From NCBI RefSeq assembly GCF_030408915.1, contig NZ_CP047654.1:1240001-1304000 (forward strand): a DNA stretch of 64,000 nucleotides. The letters run 5' to 3'. Below, piece after piece: positions 28,256 through 39,152 of the stretch; position 1 is the stretch's first letter; each line of letters opens with the position of its first letter. Both the position numbers and the translations under genes were made by a program. The stretch comes from Corynebacterium guangdongense (GTDB lineage: Bacteria; Actinomycetota; Actinomycetes; Mycobacteriales; Mycobacteriaceae). The notes beneath the pieces were generated by a model that saw nothing but the letters and a program-made list of their open reading frames with translations, searched no databases and was not told the origin of the DNA.

Positions 28256-29000
28256 CTACAGGCCTACGCTGGTCACCCCGTGCTGGGCCTGCTCCGGTGT
28301 GACCTCCTCGAAGATCAGCTGGTCGTAGAGCCCGGAAGCCGAGAACGCCGAGTACTCCATGTAACTGGCCGCCTTTTCCGCGGCCTCCGCGTTCCAGTCG
28401 GCGGAGACGTTGTTCATCACGTAGGTGATCTGTTCCGGGGTGAATTCCTCGTATGCCAGCTGCTCGGCCAACCCTCCGGCGGAGAAACCGGAATAGGCGA
28501 GGTAGCTCTCCGCGGTCCCCAGCGCCTGCTGGTTCCAGTCTGCGGAGACGTTGTCGACGCCGTACTGGGACTCGGACTCTGTGTATCCCTCGTAGAGCAG
28601 CTGCTCGTAGAGTCCTACCTTGGAGAATTCCGAGTACCGGAGGTAGGACTCGGCGGAGCGCAACGCGTTGCCTTCTGCGACACCAATCCCGGCGGTGTCC
28701 GCGTCGGCGTAGGCTGCCTGGCGTTCCGCGACTGCCTGCGGAGCGCTGGTGCCCGAGGTGACTGCGAGTGCGGAAGAAGCGCTGGTCGTCGGCCTCACCG
28801 GTGGCGTGCTGGGGTCCGTGACACGGAGGGGGAGCTGCTCGGCGTCAGCGACGGGGTGGTGACGGGCGTCTCCGCTCTCACGGAGGTGGTCACGCGGATG
28901 GTGGAGGTGATCGCGGCCGCCGAGGTGGTGGGCTTATCGTTGCCGGCGACGCCGCACGCGGCCCGCGTGCCCAGCGTGAGGGCTCCGGTCGTCCGAATCC
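28256..29000 (-). pseudogene. frameshifted Ltp-family lipoprotein
   Basis: The intact 3' part (28256-28798) encodes about 180 residues with three copies of an Ltp repeat (AESYLxYSxFSxxGLxEQLxYE), each of 40-50 residues, as in host-cell-surface-exposed lipoproteins and phage superinfection-exclusion proteins. Upstream, in a different frame ending in TGA (28797-28795), lie a degraded signal-peptide-like stretch with AACGVAGND (Cys codon 28956-28954) and a Thr/Ser/Pro linker. The two frames meet near a GGGG run (28811-28814), consistent with a one-base deletion, and no clean start is visible. Without its signal and lipobox the product would not be displayed. Confidence 0.6.
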
Positions 29001-29029
29001 CGTTCGAAAGATTCGTCGGGGCTGCCCGC

Positions 29030-31174
29030 CTACAGGCTGATGCGACGAGGTTCGCTGGTCACGAGCGTGGCGTAAGACGAACGTCCCGCTGGCAGGAGTC
29101 GCAGGGTCAGGCTGTCTCCCGGCTTCAGCACCTCGAGGACTGTGGTGAGGGTGTCGATGAGGACGGCGTGGCGCTCCTCGTCGGGCGGGGTGGGGAAGCG
29201 GTCGCCGATCAGCCGTACGTTGATGCCCCGGTCCCGTGCCCGCCACACGGCCTCGGTGATTTCGGGGACGTCCAGCAGGGGGGAGCGGATGGCGTCGCGC
29301 AGCCGCTTCTCCATGAGCGCGGCGGTGCGGGCGTCGCGCACGCTGGCGACCTGCTTGTTGAGCCACTCGCTGGAATCACGGACGTAGCTGCGCTGGGCTG
29401 TGGCCTGCTCGAGCTGGACGAACTCGTTCTCCATTTCCCGCTGCAGCACCGGAATCCGGCGCACCGTCCGATCGAGCAGCCAGGGGATGACGGAGGCGGG
29501 CGCCAGCAGCGTGACCACCGTGAGAAAGACCACCGGGGGAATGCTGACCTCCCCCGTGAGGGCGAGCTGTGCCCCGGAGAGGACGACGAGGATGCCGAGC
29601 GTCGCCCAGGCCAGCAGCACGCGGCCGCGCAAGGCGAGCAGGGCCAGGATAATGGCGGCGGCGTAGACGGTCCAGGCCTGTGGCCAGTAGTCGGGGAACT
29701 GCGTGCCACTGAGCTGCTGCCCCGTGACCATGACCAGCACCGACGCCGCCGAGATCGCGGCGGGCCCCGCCGGAGCCACCGACCCGGAGCCACGCGAGAA
29801 GGCCACCAGCGAGACGGCGGCCGGAATCAGCAGCCAGAGGTCGCCGCGGTCGGATATCCACGCCATGAAGAAAAACATCACCAGCATCGCCGAGCGGTAG
29901 AGCGGATGCAGCAGATACTCGATTCCGATCCTGGCGCACCATGACAGGTCCGGTCCCCTCGGCGCCTCCTCGTCCCCGGGCGCGCCGGTGCCGGGGCTCC
30001 AGCCCAGGCTCACGGCCGTGCCTTCTCCTGGTGAGGTCCGGATGTCCGCCGACACACCCTCCGCGGCGTCGACGCTGCGCAGGATGCTCGTGCGCACACC
30101 GGCGCGGTCGCTAGGAATCTCGGACAGCACGAACCCGGGTCCGTCGTCCTCGATCACGACCCGGACTCCCTCGTCCACCGAAATGCGCATGCTTCTCGAC
30201 GCCTGCGGGGCGTGCCGCCGCGAGTTGGCGAGCGCCTCCGCCGCGGCGTCGAGCAGCACCGCGGCCGCGGGGCCGGGAATCGTCGCGGAGAGGTCCACGC
30301 GCTCCGGCACGTCGACCCGGGCGTCCGCTCCCGCCACGCCCACCAGACGGGTGACTAGATCGGATACCGGCCACGGGGGCGCGGACACCGCGGTGAGAAT
30401 ATCGGTGCTGATCTCCTCCGGGGACATCCGCCCGGCGGCCACGGACCTCAGATCCGCGAGCACCTTGTCGTGCAGGTGCGCAAGGAACCGGGCCTCCAGC
30501 TCCCGCAGCCGCACAGAACGGGCGACCTGGACGGCGGCACGATACTTGGCCGTCGCCGCATCATCGAGCAGGCGCGAGGTCGACACCAGACGGGACATGA
30601 TGAGCAGGAACGGCGTCAACGCCAGCCACCCGTGGGCCGCGTTGAGGAGGAGATAGCCCGGATCGTCCCAGGGGAGGGCGACGTTGAAGGTCGTGCCGGC
30701 CGCGATCAGCAGCAGTGCGGCGAGAAGACCCGGCCACGTGGGAAGGACGAGCTGCAGCAGCACCGCGGGCAGCCCGGTGAAGTCGCCCAGATAGAGATGC
30801 TCCAGCGGACTGGCGCCAGTGAGCAGGAGGAAACCGCCGTGAATTACCAGCAGCCCGACATAGACGGCAATCGCGACGGTGCAGGCGGCCAGGTACGCCG
30901 CCCGGGTGTGCGCCGCCAGGGCCGCCACCCCCAGCAGGGAGCAGCCGACGAACGCGAGCAGGGAGAGCTTCACCTCGACGGGGACATGCGTGTCCGGCTG
31001 GGTGAAAAGCTCGATGCCCGGCCGGGAGATGGCGGGCAGGACAACGAAGCTGATGCTCCAGACGATGGTGGCGTTGCGGAAGAAAGCCAGTTCCGAGACG
31101 TGCGCCTCCGGCATCGGCGGTTCAGCCGTCGCGGACACTGCGGCGGACGGGCGGGGGGCGGGTTCGGTGATCAT
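29030..31174 (-). CDS. membrane sensor histidine kinase, apparently a fused kinase/pseudokinase
   Basis: A 714-aa membrane protein. The first module has about five helices (residues 35-195), a HisKA_3-type dimerisation helix with H235 D236 and an ATPase domain with an N-box (N317) and DDGPGF (343-348). A second set of helices follows at about 418-565, then a coiled linker and a domain near 640-710 that resembles a degenerate ATPase (LIDTLTTVLEVLKPGDSLTLRLLP) but lacks the N-box Asn and G1 motif. ATG at 31174-31172 overlaps the stop of the response regulator (ATGA). Signals and targets are unknown. Confidence 0.75.
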   Translation of the reverse strand: MITEPAPRPSAAVSATAEPPMPEAHVSELAFFRNATIVWSISFVVLPAISRPGIELFTQPDTHVPVEVKLSLLAFVGCSLLGVAALAAHTRAAYLAACTVAIAVYVGLLVIHGGFLLLTGASPLEHLYLGDFTGLPAVLLQLVLPTWPGLLAALLLIAAGTTFNVALPWDDPGYLLLNAAHGWLALTPFLLIMSRLVSTSRLLDDAATAKYRAAVQVARSVRLRELEARFLAHLHDKVLADLRSVAAGRMSPEEISTDILTAVSAPPWPVSDLVTRLVGVAGADARVDVPERVDLSATIPGPAAAVLLDAAAEALANSRRHAPQASRSMRISVDEGVRVVIEDDGPGFVLSEIPSDRAGVRTSILRSVDAAEGVSADIRTSPGEGTAVSLGWSPGTGAPGDEEAPRGPDLSWCARIGIEYLLHPLYRSAMLVMFFFMAWISDRGDLWLLIPAAVSLVAFSRGSGSVAPAGPAAISAASVLVMVTGQQLSGTQFPDYWPQAWTVYAAAIILALLALRGRVLLAWATLGILVVLSGAQLALTGEVSIPPVVFLTVVTLLAPASVIPWLLDRTVRRIPVLQREMENEFVQLEQATAQRSYVRDSSEWLNKQVASVRDARTAALMEKRLRDAIRSPLLDVPEITEAVWRARDRGINVRLIGDRFPTPPDEERHAVLIDTLTTVLEVLKPGDSLTLRLLPAGRSSYATLVTSEPRRISL

Positions 31175-31824
31175 GTGTCGATCGGCCGGGGGTCGGTCGG
31201 GCCGGGCAGGTACCCGTCCTCCTGGGCGCGCAGGAGCATGTCGATCTTGGTCACCGCGTTGCGGCCGGTCACGGAGTACTTGAGGCGGATGCGATCCAGG
31301 TAGTCGTTGACGGTCTCCTGTGAGATCCCCAGCAGGCTGGCGACGCGCCGGGCGGATTCTCCGGAGGCGTAGAGCTCCAGCACCTCGCGCTGGCGGGGGG
31401 AGAGCGAGTCCTCGGCGAAGCGCCCGTCCGAGTCAATGACCGACGCCCAGTTGGCGCTGGCGTAGGTGCCTTCCGTCGCGATCGTCCGGATGGCTTCGGC
31501 GAGCTCCTGGACGTCCGCGGACTTGTCCAGGACGCCGTGCACGCCGGCCAGCAGCGCCCGGCGGATGAGGTAGGGGGATTCCAATGAGGAATAGACCAGC
31601 ACCCGGCATCCCAGCTCCGTCAGGGTGGTCGCGTTGATGAAGGGGTCCGAGGAGTCGTGGAGGCGCAGATCCAGGAGCACCACGTCGGGCACCCCCACGG
31701 CCTCGATCTCGTGCGGGGAGGTGAACCCGCCGAGGTACTCGATGTCGTCCCGGCCACGCAGCGCGTGGGAGATGCCCACCAGGGTGGCGCCATGGTCGTC
31801 GACTGCGGCCACTGTGATCGTCAT
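31171..31824 (-). CDS. NarL/LuxR-type response regulator
   Basis: A 217-aa cytoplasmic protein. Receiver: D9 D10, phospho-acceptor D52 and K101 (VLDKSAD). Output: a LuxR-type helix-turn-helix (about 145-205, LSPRQREVLELYASGESARRVASLLGIS). A -10 box TAGGCT (reverse of 31832-31837) lies 7 nt before the ATG, so it is leaderless. Coupled to the downstream kinase. Decayed ltp-like sequence lies next to the kinase and might once have been a target. Confidence 0.92.
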   Translation of the reverse strand: MTITVAAVDDHGATLVGISHALRGRDDIEYLGGFTSPHEIEAVGVPDVVLLDLRLHDSSDPFINATTLTELGCRVLVYSSLESPYLIRRALLAGVHGVLDKSADVQELAEAIRTIATEGTYASANWASVIDSDGRFAEDSLSPRQREVLELYASGESARRVASLLGISQETVNDYLDRIRLKYSVTGRNAVTKIDMLLRAQEDGYLPGPTDPRPIDT

Positions 31825-31968
31825 AACAGGGAGCCTATTGCCTGGGAGTCAGCTGCGGGACGAATTGGGGGAAATCCAGCCCCTTATGTGGTGCCCCGGA
31901 AGATGGGGGCGGGTGAGGGTGTCGGGCGTCGGCCGTGACTGGAGCTCCGGTGTCGCCGCCGGAGGCGG

Positions 31969-32679
31969 CTAGAGCTGCTCGGACAGGGCTCGGGCGGCGG
32001 CTCCGAGTTCGGCGCCCCACACGTTCGCCGGGGCAGGCTTGAGGCGTTCGGCCGGCCCGGAGACGGAGAGCACGGCGACGAGTTCACCCTCGTGGTCGAG
32101 CACCGGGGCCGAGAGGCTGGCCAGGCCGACCTCGCGCTCGGCGACCGATTCGGCCAGGCCGGCGGCGCGCACCCGGGTGAGTTCCTCGGCGGACCAGTGG
32201 GCGTCGTCAAGCAGCCGACGGCGGGCGTCCTCGGGGGAGAAGGCGACGAAGACCTTGGCCGCGGAACCCTGGCTCAGTGGCAGCTGGGAGCCGACGGGCA
32301 CGGTATTGTGCAGGCCGGTGGCCGGCTCCTCGGCCGCGACGCAGGTGCGGGTGGTTCCCGTGAGCTGGTAGAGCTGCACGCTTTCGCCGGTGGTGGCGAC
32401 GAGCTCGATCATGACGGACTGGGCGGCGTCGAGGAGCCGGGAGCGCTCCGGGGAGGCGAAGGAGGCCAGCCAGGAACCCGTGGTCCAGCGGCCGTCCCCG
32501 GTGCGGGAGAGGATGCGGTGGGCCTCGAGCGCGGTGGCGAGGCGGTGCGTGGTGGCGCGGGGGAGGCCGGTGGACTCGCAGAGTTCGTTGAGCGTCAGCG
32601 GGGCCACGGCGACGGCGTCGACGATCATCACCGCCCGGTCGATGACCTGAATCCCGGAAACTGCGCTATACTGTCCCAT
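31969..32679 (-). CDS. ltbR: IclR-family repressor of leucine synthesis (LtbR type)
   Basis: A 236-aa regulator with an N-terminal winged helix-turn-helix (about 20-60, LTLNELCESTGLPRATTHRLA) and a C-terminal ligand-binding domain (VGSQLPLSQGSAAKV, GLASLSAPVL). It is divergent from leuC, exactly the arrangement of C. glutamicum LtbR, which represses leuB, leuCD and the tryptophan operon. A TAATGT box (reverse of 32686-32691) ends 6 nt before the ATG; its own promoter therefore overlaps the leuC control region. Confidence 0.9.
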   Translation of the reverse strand: MGQYSAVSGIQVIDRAVMIVDAVAVAPLTLNELCESTGLPRATTHRLATALEAHRILSRTGDGRWTTGSWLASFASPERSRLLDAAQSVMIELVATTGESVQLYQLTGTTRTCVAAEEPATGLHNTVPVGSQLPLSQGSAAKVFVAFSPEDARRRLLDDAHWSAEELTRVRAAGLAESVAEREVGLASLSAPVLDHEGELVAVLSVSGPAERLKPAPANVWGAELGAAARALSEQL

Positions 32680-32709
32680 ACCATGACATTAACATCCCAT
32701 TGTGTGAGA
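32643..32709 (+). promoter_or_regulatory. leuC promoter and candidate LtbR operator
   Basis: TATACT (32667-32672) is a near-perfect -10 box inside the start of ltbR. TGACCT (32643-32648), 18 bp upstream, is a possible -35. CATTGTGTGAGA (32698-32709) lies downstream in the leuC leader and shares CAT-N3-GTGAGA with leuB (4639-4650). Confidence 0.6.
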
Positions 32710-32752
32710 TGCACGCTGGGGTGAGGCAACAACACAGAGAAGGTGACACGCT

Positions 32753-34189
32753 TTGTCCGCAGACAACGTTGCGACCCAGAAGCTGACCCTCGCCGAGAAG
32801 GTGTGGCGCGACCACGTCGTCTCCGCCGGCGAGAACGGTGAGCCCGACCTGATCTACATCGACTTCCAGCTCCTCCACGAAGTGACCAGCCCCCAGGCCT
32901 TCGACGGACTGCGCATGGCCGGCCGTCCCATGCGCCACCCGGAGCAGCACCTGGCCACCGAGGACCACAACGTCCCCACCGAGGGCATCGTCACCGGCTC
33001 CCTGCTGGAGATCAAGGAGAAGACCTCCCGCCTCCAGGTCGAGACCCTGCGCGACAACTGCGCCGAGTTCGGCGTGCGACTGCACTCCATGGGCGATCGC
33101 CAGCAGGGCATCGTCCACACCGTCGGCCCGCAGCTGGGCATCACCCAGCCGGGCATGACCATTGTCTGCGGCGACTCCCACACCTCCACCCACGGCGCCT
33201 TCGGCGCCATGGCCTTCGGTATCGGCACCTCCGAGGTCGAGCACGTCATGGCCACACAGACCCTCTCCCTCAAGCCGTTCAAGACCATGGCCGTCGAGAT
33301 CGACGGGGAGCTGCAGCCGGACGTGACCTCCAAGGACGTCATCCTGGCGATCATCGCCAAGATCGGCACCGGCGGCGGGCAGGGCCACGTCATCGAGTTC
33401 CGCGGCGAGGCCATCAAGAAGCTGTCGATGGAAGCCCGGATGACCATTTGCAACATGTCCATCGAGGCGGGCGCCCGCGCCGGCATGATCGCCCCGGACC
33501 AGAAGACCTTCGACTACGTCGAGGGCCGCGAGTTCGCCCCCAAGGGCGCCGACTGGGACGAGGCGGTCGCCTACTGGAAGACCCTGCCCACCGACGAGGG
33601 CGCCGAATTCGACACCGTCGTCCACCTCGACGCCAACGAGCTGACCCCCTTCGTCACCTGGGGCACCAACCCGGGCCAGGGCGTCGGCCTGGGCGAGACC
33701 GTCCCCGGCCCGGAGGACGCCGAGGACGAGAACGACCGCATCGCCATCGAGCGTGCGCTGGAGTACATGGACCTGACACCGGGCACCCCGATGCGCGACA
33801 TCAAGATCGACACCGTCTTCCTCGGCTCCTGCACTAACGCCCGCATCGAGGACCTCCGCACCGCCGCCGAGGTGGTCAAGGGCCGCACCATCGCCTCCGA
33901 CACCCGCATGCTGGTCGTGCCCTCCTCCGCCGAGGTCAAGATCCAGGCCGAGGAGGAGGGGCTGGACAAGATCTTCACCGAGTTCGGCGCCGAATGGCGC
34001 ACCGCCGGCTGCTCCATGTGCCTGGGCATGAACCCGGACCAGCTGGCGCCGGGGGAGCGCTCCGCCTCCACCTCCAACCGCAACTTCGAGGGCCGGCAGG
34101 GCCCGGGCGGCCGCACCCACCTGGTCAGCCCGCTCGTCGCCGCCGCCACCGCCGTCAAGGGCCACCTGGCCAGCCCGTCCGATCTGTAA
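32753..34189 (+). CDS. leuC: 3-isopropylmalate dehydratase large subunit
   Basis: A 478-aa aconitase-family subunit; the TTG start at 32753 follows GAGAAGGTG. The [4Fe-4S] cluster cysteines are in GSCTNAR and CSMCLG, and [43 protein letters not shown] and [17 protein letters not shown] are characteristic. With LeuD it isomerises 2- to 3-isopropylmalate. The gene lies 14 nt upstream of leuD, in one operon. Confidence 0.97.
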   Translation: MSADNVATQKLTLAEKVWRDHVVSAGENGEPDLIYIDFQLLHEVTSPQAFDGLRMAGRPMRHPEQHLATEDHNVPTEGIVTGSLLEIKEKTSRLQVETLRDNCAEFGVRLHSMGDRQQGIVHTVGPQLGITQPGMTIVCGDSHTSTHGAFGAMAFGIGTSEVEHVMATQTLSLKPFKTMAVEIDGELQPDVTSKDVILAIIAKIGTGGGQGHVIEFRGEAIKKLSMEARMTICNMSIEAGARAGMIAPDQKTFDYVEGREFAPKGADWDEAVAYWKTLPTDEGAEFDTVVHLDANELTPFVTWGTNPGQGVGLGETVPGPEDAEDENDRIAIERALEYMDLTPGTPMRDIKIDTVFLGSCTNARIEDLRTAAEVVKGRTIASDTRMLVVPSSAEVKIQAEEEGLDKIFTEFGAEWRTAGCSMCLGMNPDQLAPGERSASTSNRNFEGRQGPGGRTHLVSPLVAAATAVKGHLASPSDL

Positions 34190-34203
34190 GGAGTCTCGAC
34201 ACC

Positions 34204-34791
34204 ATGGAAAAGTTCACCACCCACACCGGCGTCGGCGTGCCGCTGCAGGCCTCCAACGTCGACACCGACCAGATCATCCCGGCCGTCTACCTCAAGCGCG
34301 TCTCCCGCACGGGCTTCGAGGACGGGCTCTTCGCCAACTGGCGTCGCAAGGAGGACTTCGTCCTCAACCAGGACGCCTACCGGAACGGCTCCGTGCTGGT
34401 CACCGGCGCCGACTTCGGCACCGGCTCCTCGCGTGAGCACGCCGTCTGGGCGCTGCAGGACTACGGCTTCAAAGCCGTGTTCAGCCCCCGCTTCGCCGAC
34501 ATCTTCCGCGGCAACGCCGGCAAGGCCGGCCTGCTCGCGGGCATCATGTCCGAGGGCGACGTCGAGCTGCTGTGGAAGCAGATGCAGGAGAACCCGGGCC
34601 TGGAGCTGACCGTCTCCCTTCAGGACCGCACCGTCACCGCCGGCGACAGCGTCTACTCCTTCGAGATCGACGACTACACCCGCTGGCGCCTGATGGAGGG
34701 CCTCGACGACATCGGCCTGACCCTGCGGAAGGCCGAGGAGATCACCGCCTTCGAGGCACGGCGCCCGTCCTGGAAGCCGGCCGTTCGCTAA
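34204..34791 (+). CDS. leuD: 3-isopropylmalate dehydratase small subunit
   Basis: A 195-aa partner of LeuC, ATG 34204 with AAGGAG (34188-34193) upstream, overlapping the leuC stop. The conserved segments [34 protein letters not shown] and [15 protein letters not shown] match the family. Last gene of the operon. Confidence 0.96.
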   Translation: MEKFTTHTGVGVPLQASNVDTDQIIPAVYLKRVSRTGFEDGLFANWRRKEDFVLNQDAYRNGSVLVTGADFGTGSSREHAVWALQDYGFKAVFSPRFADIFRGNAGKAGLLAGIMSEGDVELLWKQMQENPGLELTVSLQDRTVTAGDSVYSFEIDDYTRWRLMEGLDDIGLTLRKAEEITAFEARRPSWKPAVR

Positions 34792-34810
34792 CGCCCGCTT
34801 ATCGACGCCC

Positions 34811-34848
34811 GACCGTCGCCCCGCACCCTCCGGTGCGGGGCGACGGTC
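34811..34848. terminator. hairpin after leuD
   Basis: Perfect 17-bp G+C-rich stem with a CTCC loop, but no T-run; it lies between the convergent leuD and mutT1. Confidence 0.7.
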
Positions 34849-34873
34849 GTCGTGTCCGGGGGTGGGGCGGGCC

Positions 34874-35875
34874 CTACTTCACCGGCAGGGGCGAGGCCAT
34901 GTAGTCCGCCCCGGTCAGCTGCCCGTTGTTGAAGGCCAGCACCCACACGGACCCCTTCTTGGCCTCCAGATCCGCCGGCAGCGGCAGGCGGCCGTTGGCG
35001 GAGAGCCACTGGATCATCTCCGGGATGGCTGTGCCCTGGGAGACCACGGCGGTGGTGCCGCCCTCGTCGACCAGCTTCATGAACCGGGCCTGTGCGGCTT
35101 CCCGATCCGTCAGCCAGGCGGTGTCGCCGAAAAGGGGATCGACGATGACGTCGACCCCGAGCTCGTCGGCCAGGGGCGTGGCGGTGGCGGTGCAGCGGTC
35201 CGGCTCGGCGGAGAACACCCGGTTCGGCTTGAAGGGCAGGAGCATCGGCACGAGCATTTCCGCCTGGCGCCGCCCCTTCTTCTCCAGCGGGCGCCGGCTG
35301 TCGTCGCCGGTCCACTTCCCGCGGGAGTGCGCCTTGCCGTGGCGGACATAGAGGATGCGGGTGGTGGCCGGCAGCTTGAAGCGCTTGAGCGCCTTGTCCA
35401 GCACCTCGGAGTCCACCTCGTAGCTGAGCAGCTCGCGGGCCTGGTCGACCGGCAACCAGCGGATCTCGTCGACCTCGCCGTTGGGGACGAACTCGCCGCC
35501 GATGACCTCGCCGGTCCAGTAGTAGACGACCTTGGTGCGCCCGGCGACGGGGTAGGAGACGTGACCGAGCAGCTTGCCCAGGCGCACCTCGTAGCCGGTC
35601 TCCTCGAGGATCTCGCGGGCGGCGGTGGTCGACAGGGCCTCACCCGGGTCGACCTTTCCCTTGGCCAGCGACCAGTCGTCGTAGTGTGGGCGGTGAATGA
35701 CCGCGACCTCGATGCTGTCGAGGTCGGAGAGGTCGCCGCGCCAGAGCACGGCGCCGGCGGCCAGGGTGGTGCGCGGGTACAGGGAGGTGGGGTCGGCCGG
35801 AATCTCCTGGTGGCGGCCGGTGACGCTGCGCTCGCACGCGTTGTCCTTATCGACTTCGTACGGCTTCTTCGGCAT
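34874..35875 (-). CDS. mutT1: NUDIX hydrolase / histidine phosphatase fusion (MutT1 type)
   Basis: A 333-aa two-domain protein. The NUDIX box GKVDPGEALSTTAAREILEE (G73-E92, complete GX5EX7REUXEEXGU pattern) is in the first half. The second half has a histidine phosphatase motif YVRHGKA (R178 H179 G180). In mycobacteria MutT1 of this layout cleans 8-oxo-dGTP and diadenosine-type nucleotides. AGGAGG precedes the ATG (35875). Beside leuCD as in mycobacteria. Confidence 0.9.
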   Translation of the reverse strand: MPKKPYEVDKDNACERSVTGRHQEIPADPTSLYPRTTLAAGAVLWRGDLSDLDSIEVAVIHRPHYDDWSLAKGKVDPGEALSTTAAREILEETGYEVRLGKLLGHVSYPVAGRTKVVYYWTGEVIGGEFVPNGEVDEIRWLPVDQARELLSYEVDSEVLDKALKRFKLPATTRILYVRHGKAHSRGKWTGDDSRRPLEKKGRRQAEMLVPMLLPFKPNRVFSAEPDRCTATATPLADELGVDVIVDPLFGDTAWLTDREAAQARFMKLVDEGGTTAVVSQGTAIPEMIQWLSANGRLPLPADLEAKKGSVWVLAFNNGQLTGADYMASPLPVK

Positions 35876-36019
35876 CGATGTCCTCCTGTGTTGATCGCGG
35901 GCCCGTCCTCGCCGGTCCCATCCCGAACATTCTCCACTACGTGGGCATGCTTCGCACCTTGGACCCCATCCTTTAGAGTAGGGATTTCATGGAATTCACG
36001 ATGAATGGAGTGGGCGCGC

Positions 36020-37018
36020 ATGGTCAATGTGGCCGTCATGGGAGCAGGATCCTGGGGCACGACCCTGGCCAAGGTCTTCGTCGACGCCGGTAACTCCGTG
36101 CGCCTGTGGGTCCGCCGCCCCGAGCTGGCCGAGGCCATCGCCCGCACCCGCCACAACGAGGACTACCTGCCCGGTGTCGAGCTGCCCGCGGGCATCGAAC
36201 CGACCACCGACGCCACCGGGGCGCTGACCGGCGCCGACATCGTCGTCTTCGCGGTGCCCTCGCAGACGATGCGCGAGAACCTCGCGGTGTGGACGCCGAT
36301 GCTGCCCGGAGACGCGACGCTGGTGTCGATCTCCAAGGGTATCGAGACCGACACCCACCTGCGCATGTCCCAGGTCATCGCCGAGATTACCGGCGTTGCC
36401 CAGGACCGCATCGCCGTGCTCTCCGGCCCGAACCTGGCCCGCGAGATCGCCGCCGAGCAGCCCGCCGCCACCGTCATCGCCTGCCCGGACGAGAACCGGG
36501 CGAAGCTGGTCCAGGCCGCCGCGGCCACCTGGTACCTGCGCCCGTACACCAACACCGACGTCGTCGGCTGCGAGATCGGCGGCGCCTGCAAGAACGTCAT
36601 CGCCCTGGCCTGCGGCATGGCCGCCGGCCGTGGGCTGGGCGACAACACCCTGGCCACCCTCATCACCCGCGGCCTGGCGGAGATCACCCGCCTCGGCGTG
36701 GCGATGGGCGCCGACGCCCGCACCTTCTCCGGGCTCGCCGGCCTGGGTGACCTGGTCGCCACCTGCGTCTCGCCCCTGTCACGCAACCGCTCCTTCGGCG
36801 CCCGCCTCGGCGAGGGCGGCTCGCTGGAGGAGGCGAAGGAGGCCACCCACGGCCAGGTCGCCGAGGGCGTGCTCTCCTCGCGCTCCATCTTCCAGCTCGC
36901 CGAGCATGCCGACGTCGAGATGCCCATCACCCAGGCGGTCTTCGAGGTCTGCCACCAGGGGGTGTCAGTCGATTCCACGGTCGCGGCATTGATGGGTCGC
37001 TCCAAGAAGTCGGAGTAG
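36020..37018 (+). CDS. gpsA: glycerol-3-phosphate dehydrogenase [NAD(P)+]
   Basis: A 332-aa cytoplasmic enzyme making sn-glycerol 3-phosphate for phospholipids. N-terminal [10 protein letters not shown] dinucleotide motif (8-17), the catalytic Lys region [14 protein letters not shown] and [11 protein letters not shown] are clear. The ATG at 36020 was chosen for the family length; GGAG lies at 36007-36010. Promoter -10 TAGAGT at 35974-35979. Followed by ddl after 20 nt. Confidence 0.96.
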   Translation: MVNVAVMGAGSWGTTLAKVFVDAGNSVRLWVRRPELAEAIARTRHNEDYLPGVELPAGIEPTTDATGALTGADIVVFAVPSQTMRENLAVWTPMLPGDATLVSISKGIETDTHLRMSQVIAEITGVAQDRIAVLSGPNLAREIAAEQPAATVIACPDENRAKLVQAAAATWYLRPYTNTDVVGCEIGGACKNVIALACGMAAGRGLGDNTLATLITRGLAEITRLGVAMGADARTFSGLAGLGDLVATCVSPLSRNRSFGARLGEGGSLEEAKEATHGQVAEGVLSSRSIFQLAEHADVEMPITQAVFEVCHQGVSVDSTVAALMGRSKKSE

Positions 37019-37038
37019 CGGACGGTAGGCTCATCGGG

Positions 37039-38121
<1,083 letters not shown>

Positions 38122-39117
38122 TCACTGCTCCGGGGTCTCGGCGGCGATGACGTCGCCGAGCTCGACCATCGCGGCGCTGGCCGCGGCCATCGGGGCGCTG
38201 ACGGCGATGTCGACGGAGCGGCCCAGCGCGTACCAGATCGACGCGGTCGATCCGTTGACCAGGGCGGTGTCCTCGAACCACGGAATCTCGTTGATCTGGG
38301 TCAGACGCTCGCCGGCGGCGTAGTTCGGCGGCGGCATTACCCCGCAGCGCAGCACGATCGGCTCCTGGCCGGGGTTGACCCATACGGCGGTGTCGGACTG
38401 GTCCGACCCGGTGCGGGTCCAGGCGTCAGCGAGCGTCTCCGGCAGCGCGGGCAGCAGGTCCGCGCAGACCTCGGGGGCTGGGGCGGCCTGCAGCTCGCTG
38501 AGCGGGGCCGGATTCGGCTGGTGGGCCTGCGTCGGCAGGGCGCCGACCGGCTCGGCGAGTGCCCCGACCGGGTTGTCCGCGCGGCCCAGCGCCGCCTCGT
38601 CGGCGGTGACCGCGACGACCGGGCGGCGGTCCAGGGTGTACCAGGTCGCCAGCGTCGACTCCGGGGTCGCGTCCTCGACGACCAGCCAGTTGACCCCGTC
38701 GATCTCCACCGGCTGCGAGTACTCGGTGTACTGCAGCGGCAGATCCACGCCGCAGCGCAGCGTCACCCGCTCGGTGGAGGAGGAGGCCCAGGCGGCGGTG
38801 CCGGCCGGGGCGGGTTCGGCGATTTCGGCGCGATCGTGGCCGATGAGCGTGTCCGGGAGGGCGTCGAGAAGCGTCGAGCACTCCGCCGACTCCGCCAGCG
38901 GCGCCGGCAGCGGGGCCACCGGAACCGGCACGTCGCCGGCGCGTTCGGAGACGACACGGGCGCCGAACAGCACGCCGAGAACGAGCACAACGGCCACGCC
39001 GAGGGCGACGTAGGCGGGCGTCCGGCTAAATTGGTGGGGAGCGGAAGCCGTCGCACCGGCCGACCGTGTCCCGGAAGCTGCATCGGTCTGACGGGGCCGG
39101 GAGGCGTTGGTGTCCAT
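38122..39117 (-). CDS. membrane-anchored DUF3515 protein with two tandem domains
   Basis: A 331-aa protein with one N-terminal helix (about 34-56) and an extracellular part made of two DUF3515-like repeats. Each contains a C..LL.ALP.TL start, an RCGV segment and a W near the end (residues of about 79-170 and 217-310). DUF3515 genes sit between ddl and thiL in actinobacteria; function unknown. TAGAAT (reverse of 39126-39131) lies 8 nt before the ATG, so it is leaderless. Confidence 0.82.
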   Translation of the reverse strand: MDTNASRPRQTDAASGTRSAGATASAPHQFSRTPAYVALGVAVVLVLGVLFGARVVSERAGDVPVPVAPLPAPLAESAECSTLLDALPDTLIGHDRAEIAEPAPAGTAAWASSSTERVTLRCGVDLPLQYTEYSQPVEIDGVNWLVVEDATPESTLATWYTLDRRPVVAVTADEAALGRADNPVGALAEPVGALPTQAHQPNPAPLSELQAAPAPEVCADLLPALPETLADAWTRTGSDQSDTAVWVNPGQEPIVLRCGVMPPPNYAAGERLTQINEIPWFEDTALVNGSTASIWYALGRSVDIAVSAPMAAASAAMVELGDVIAAETPEQ

Positions 39118-39152
39118 GGCTGTGCATTCTATCGAAAGGTTGATCCCTCGCT

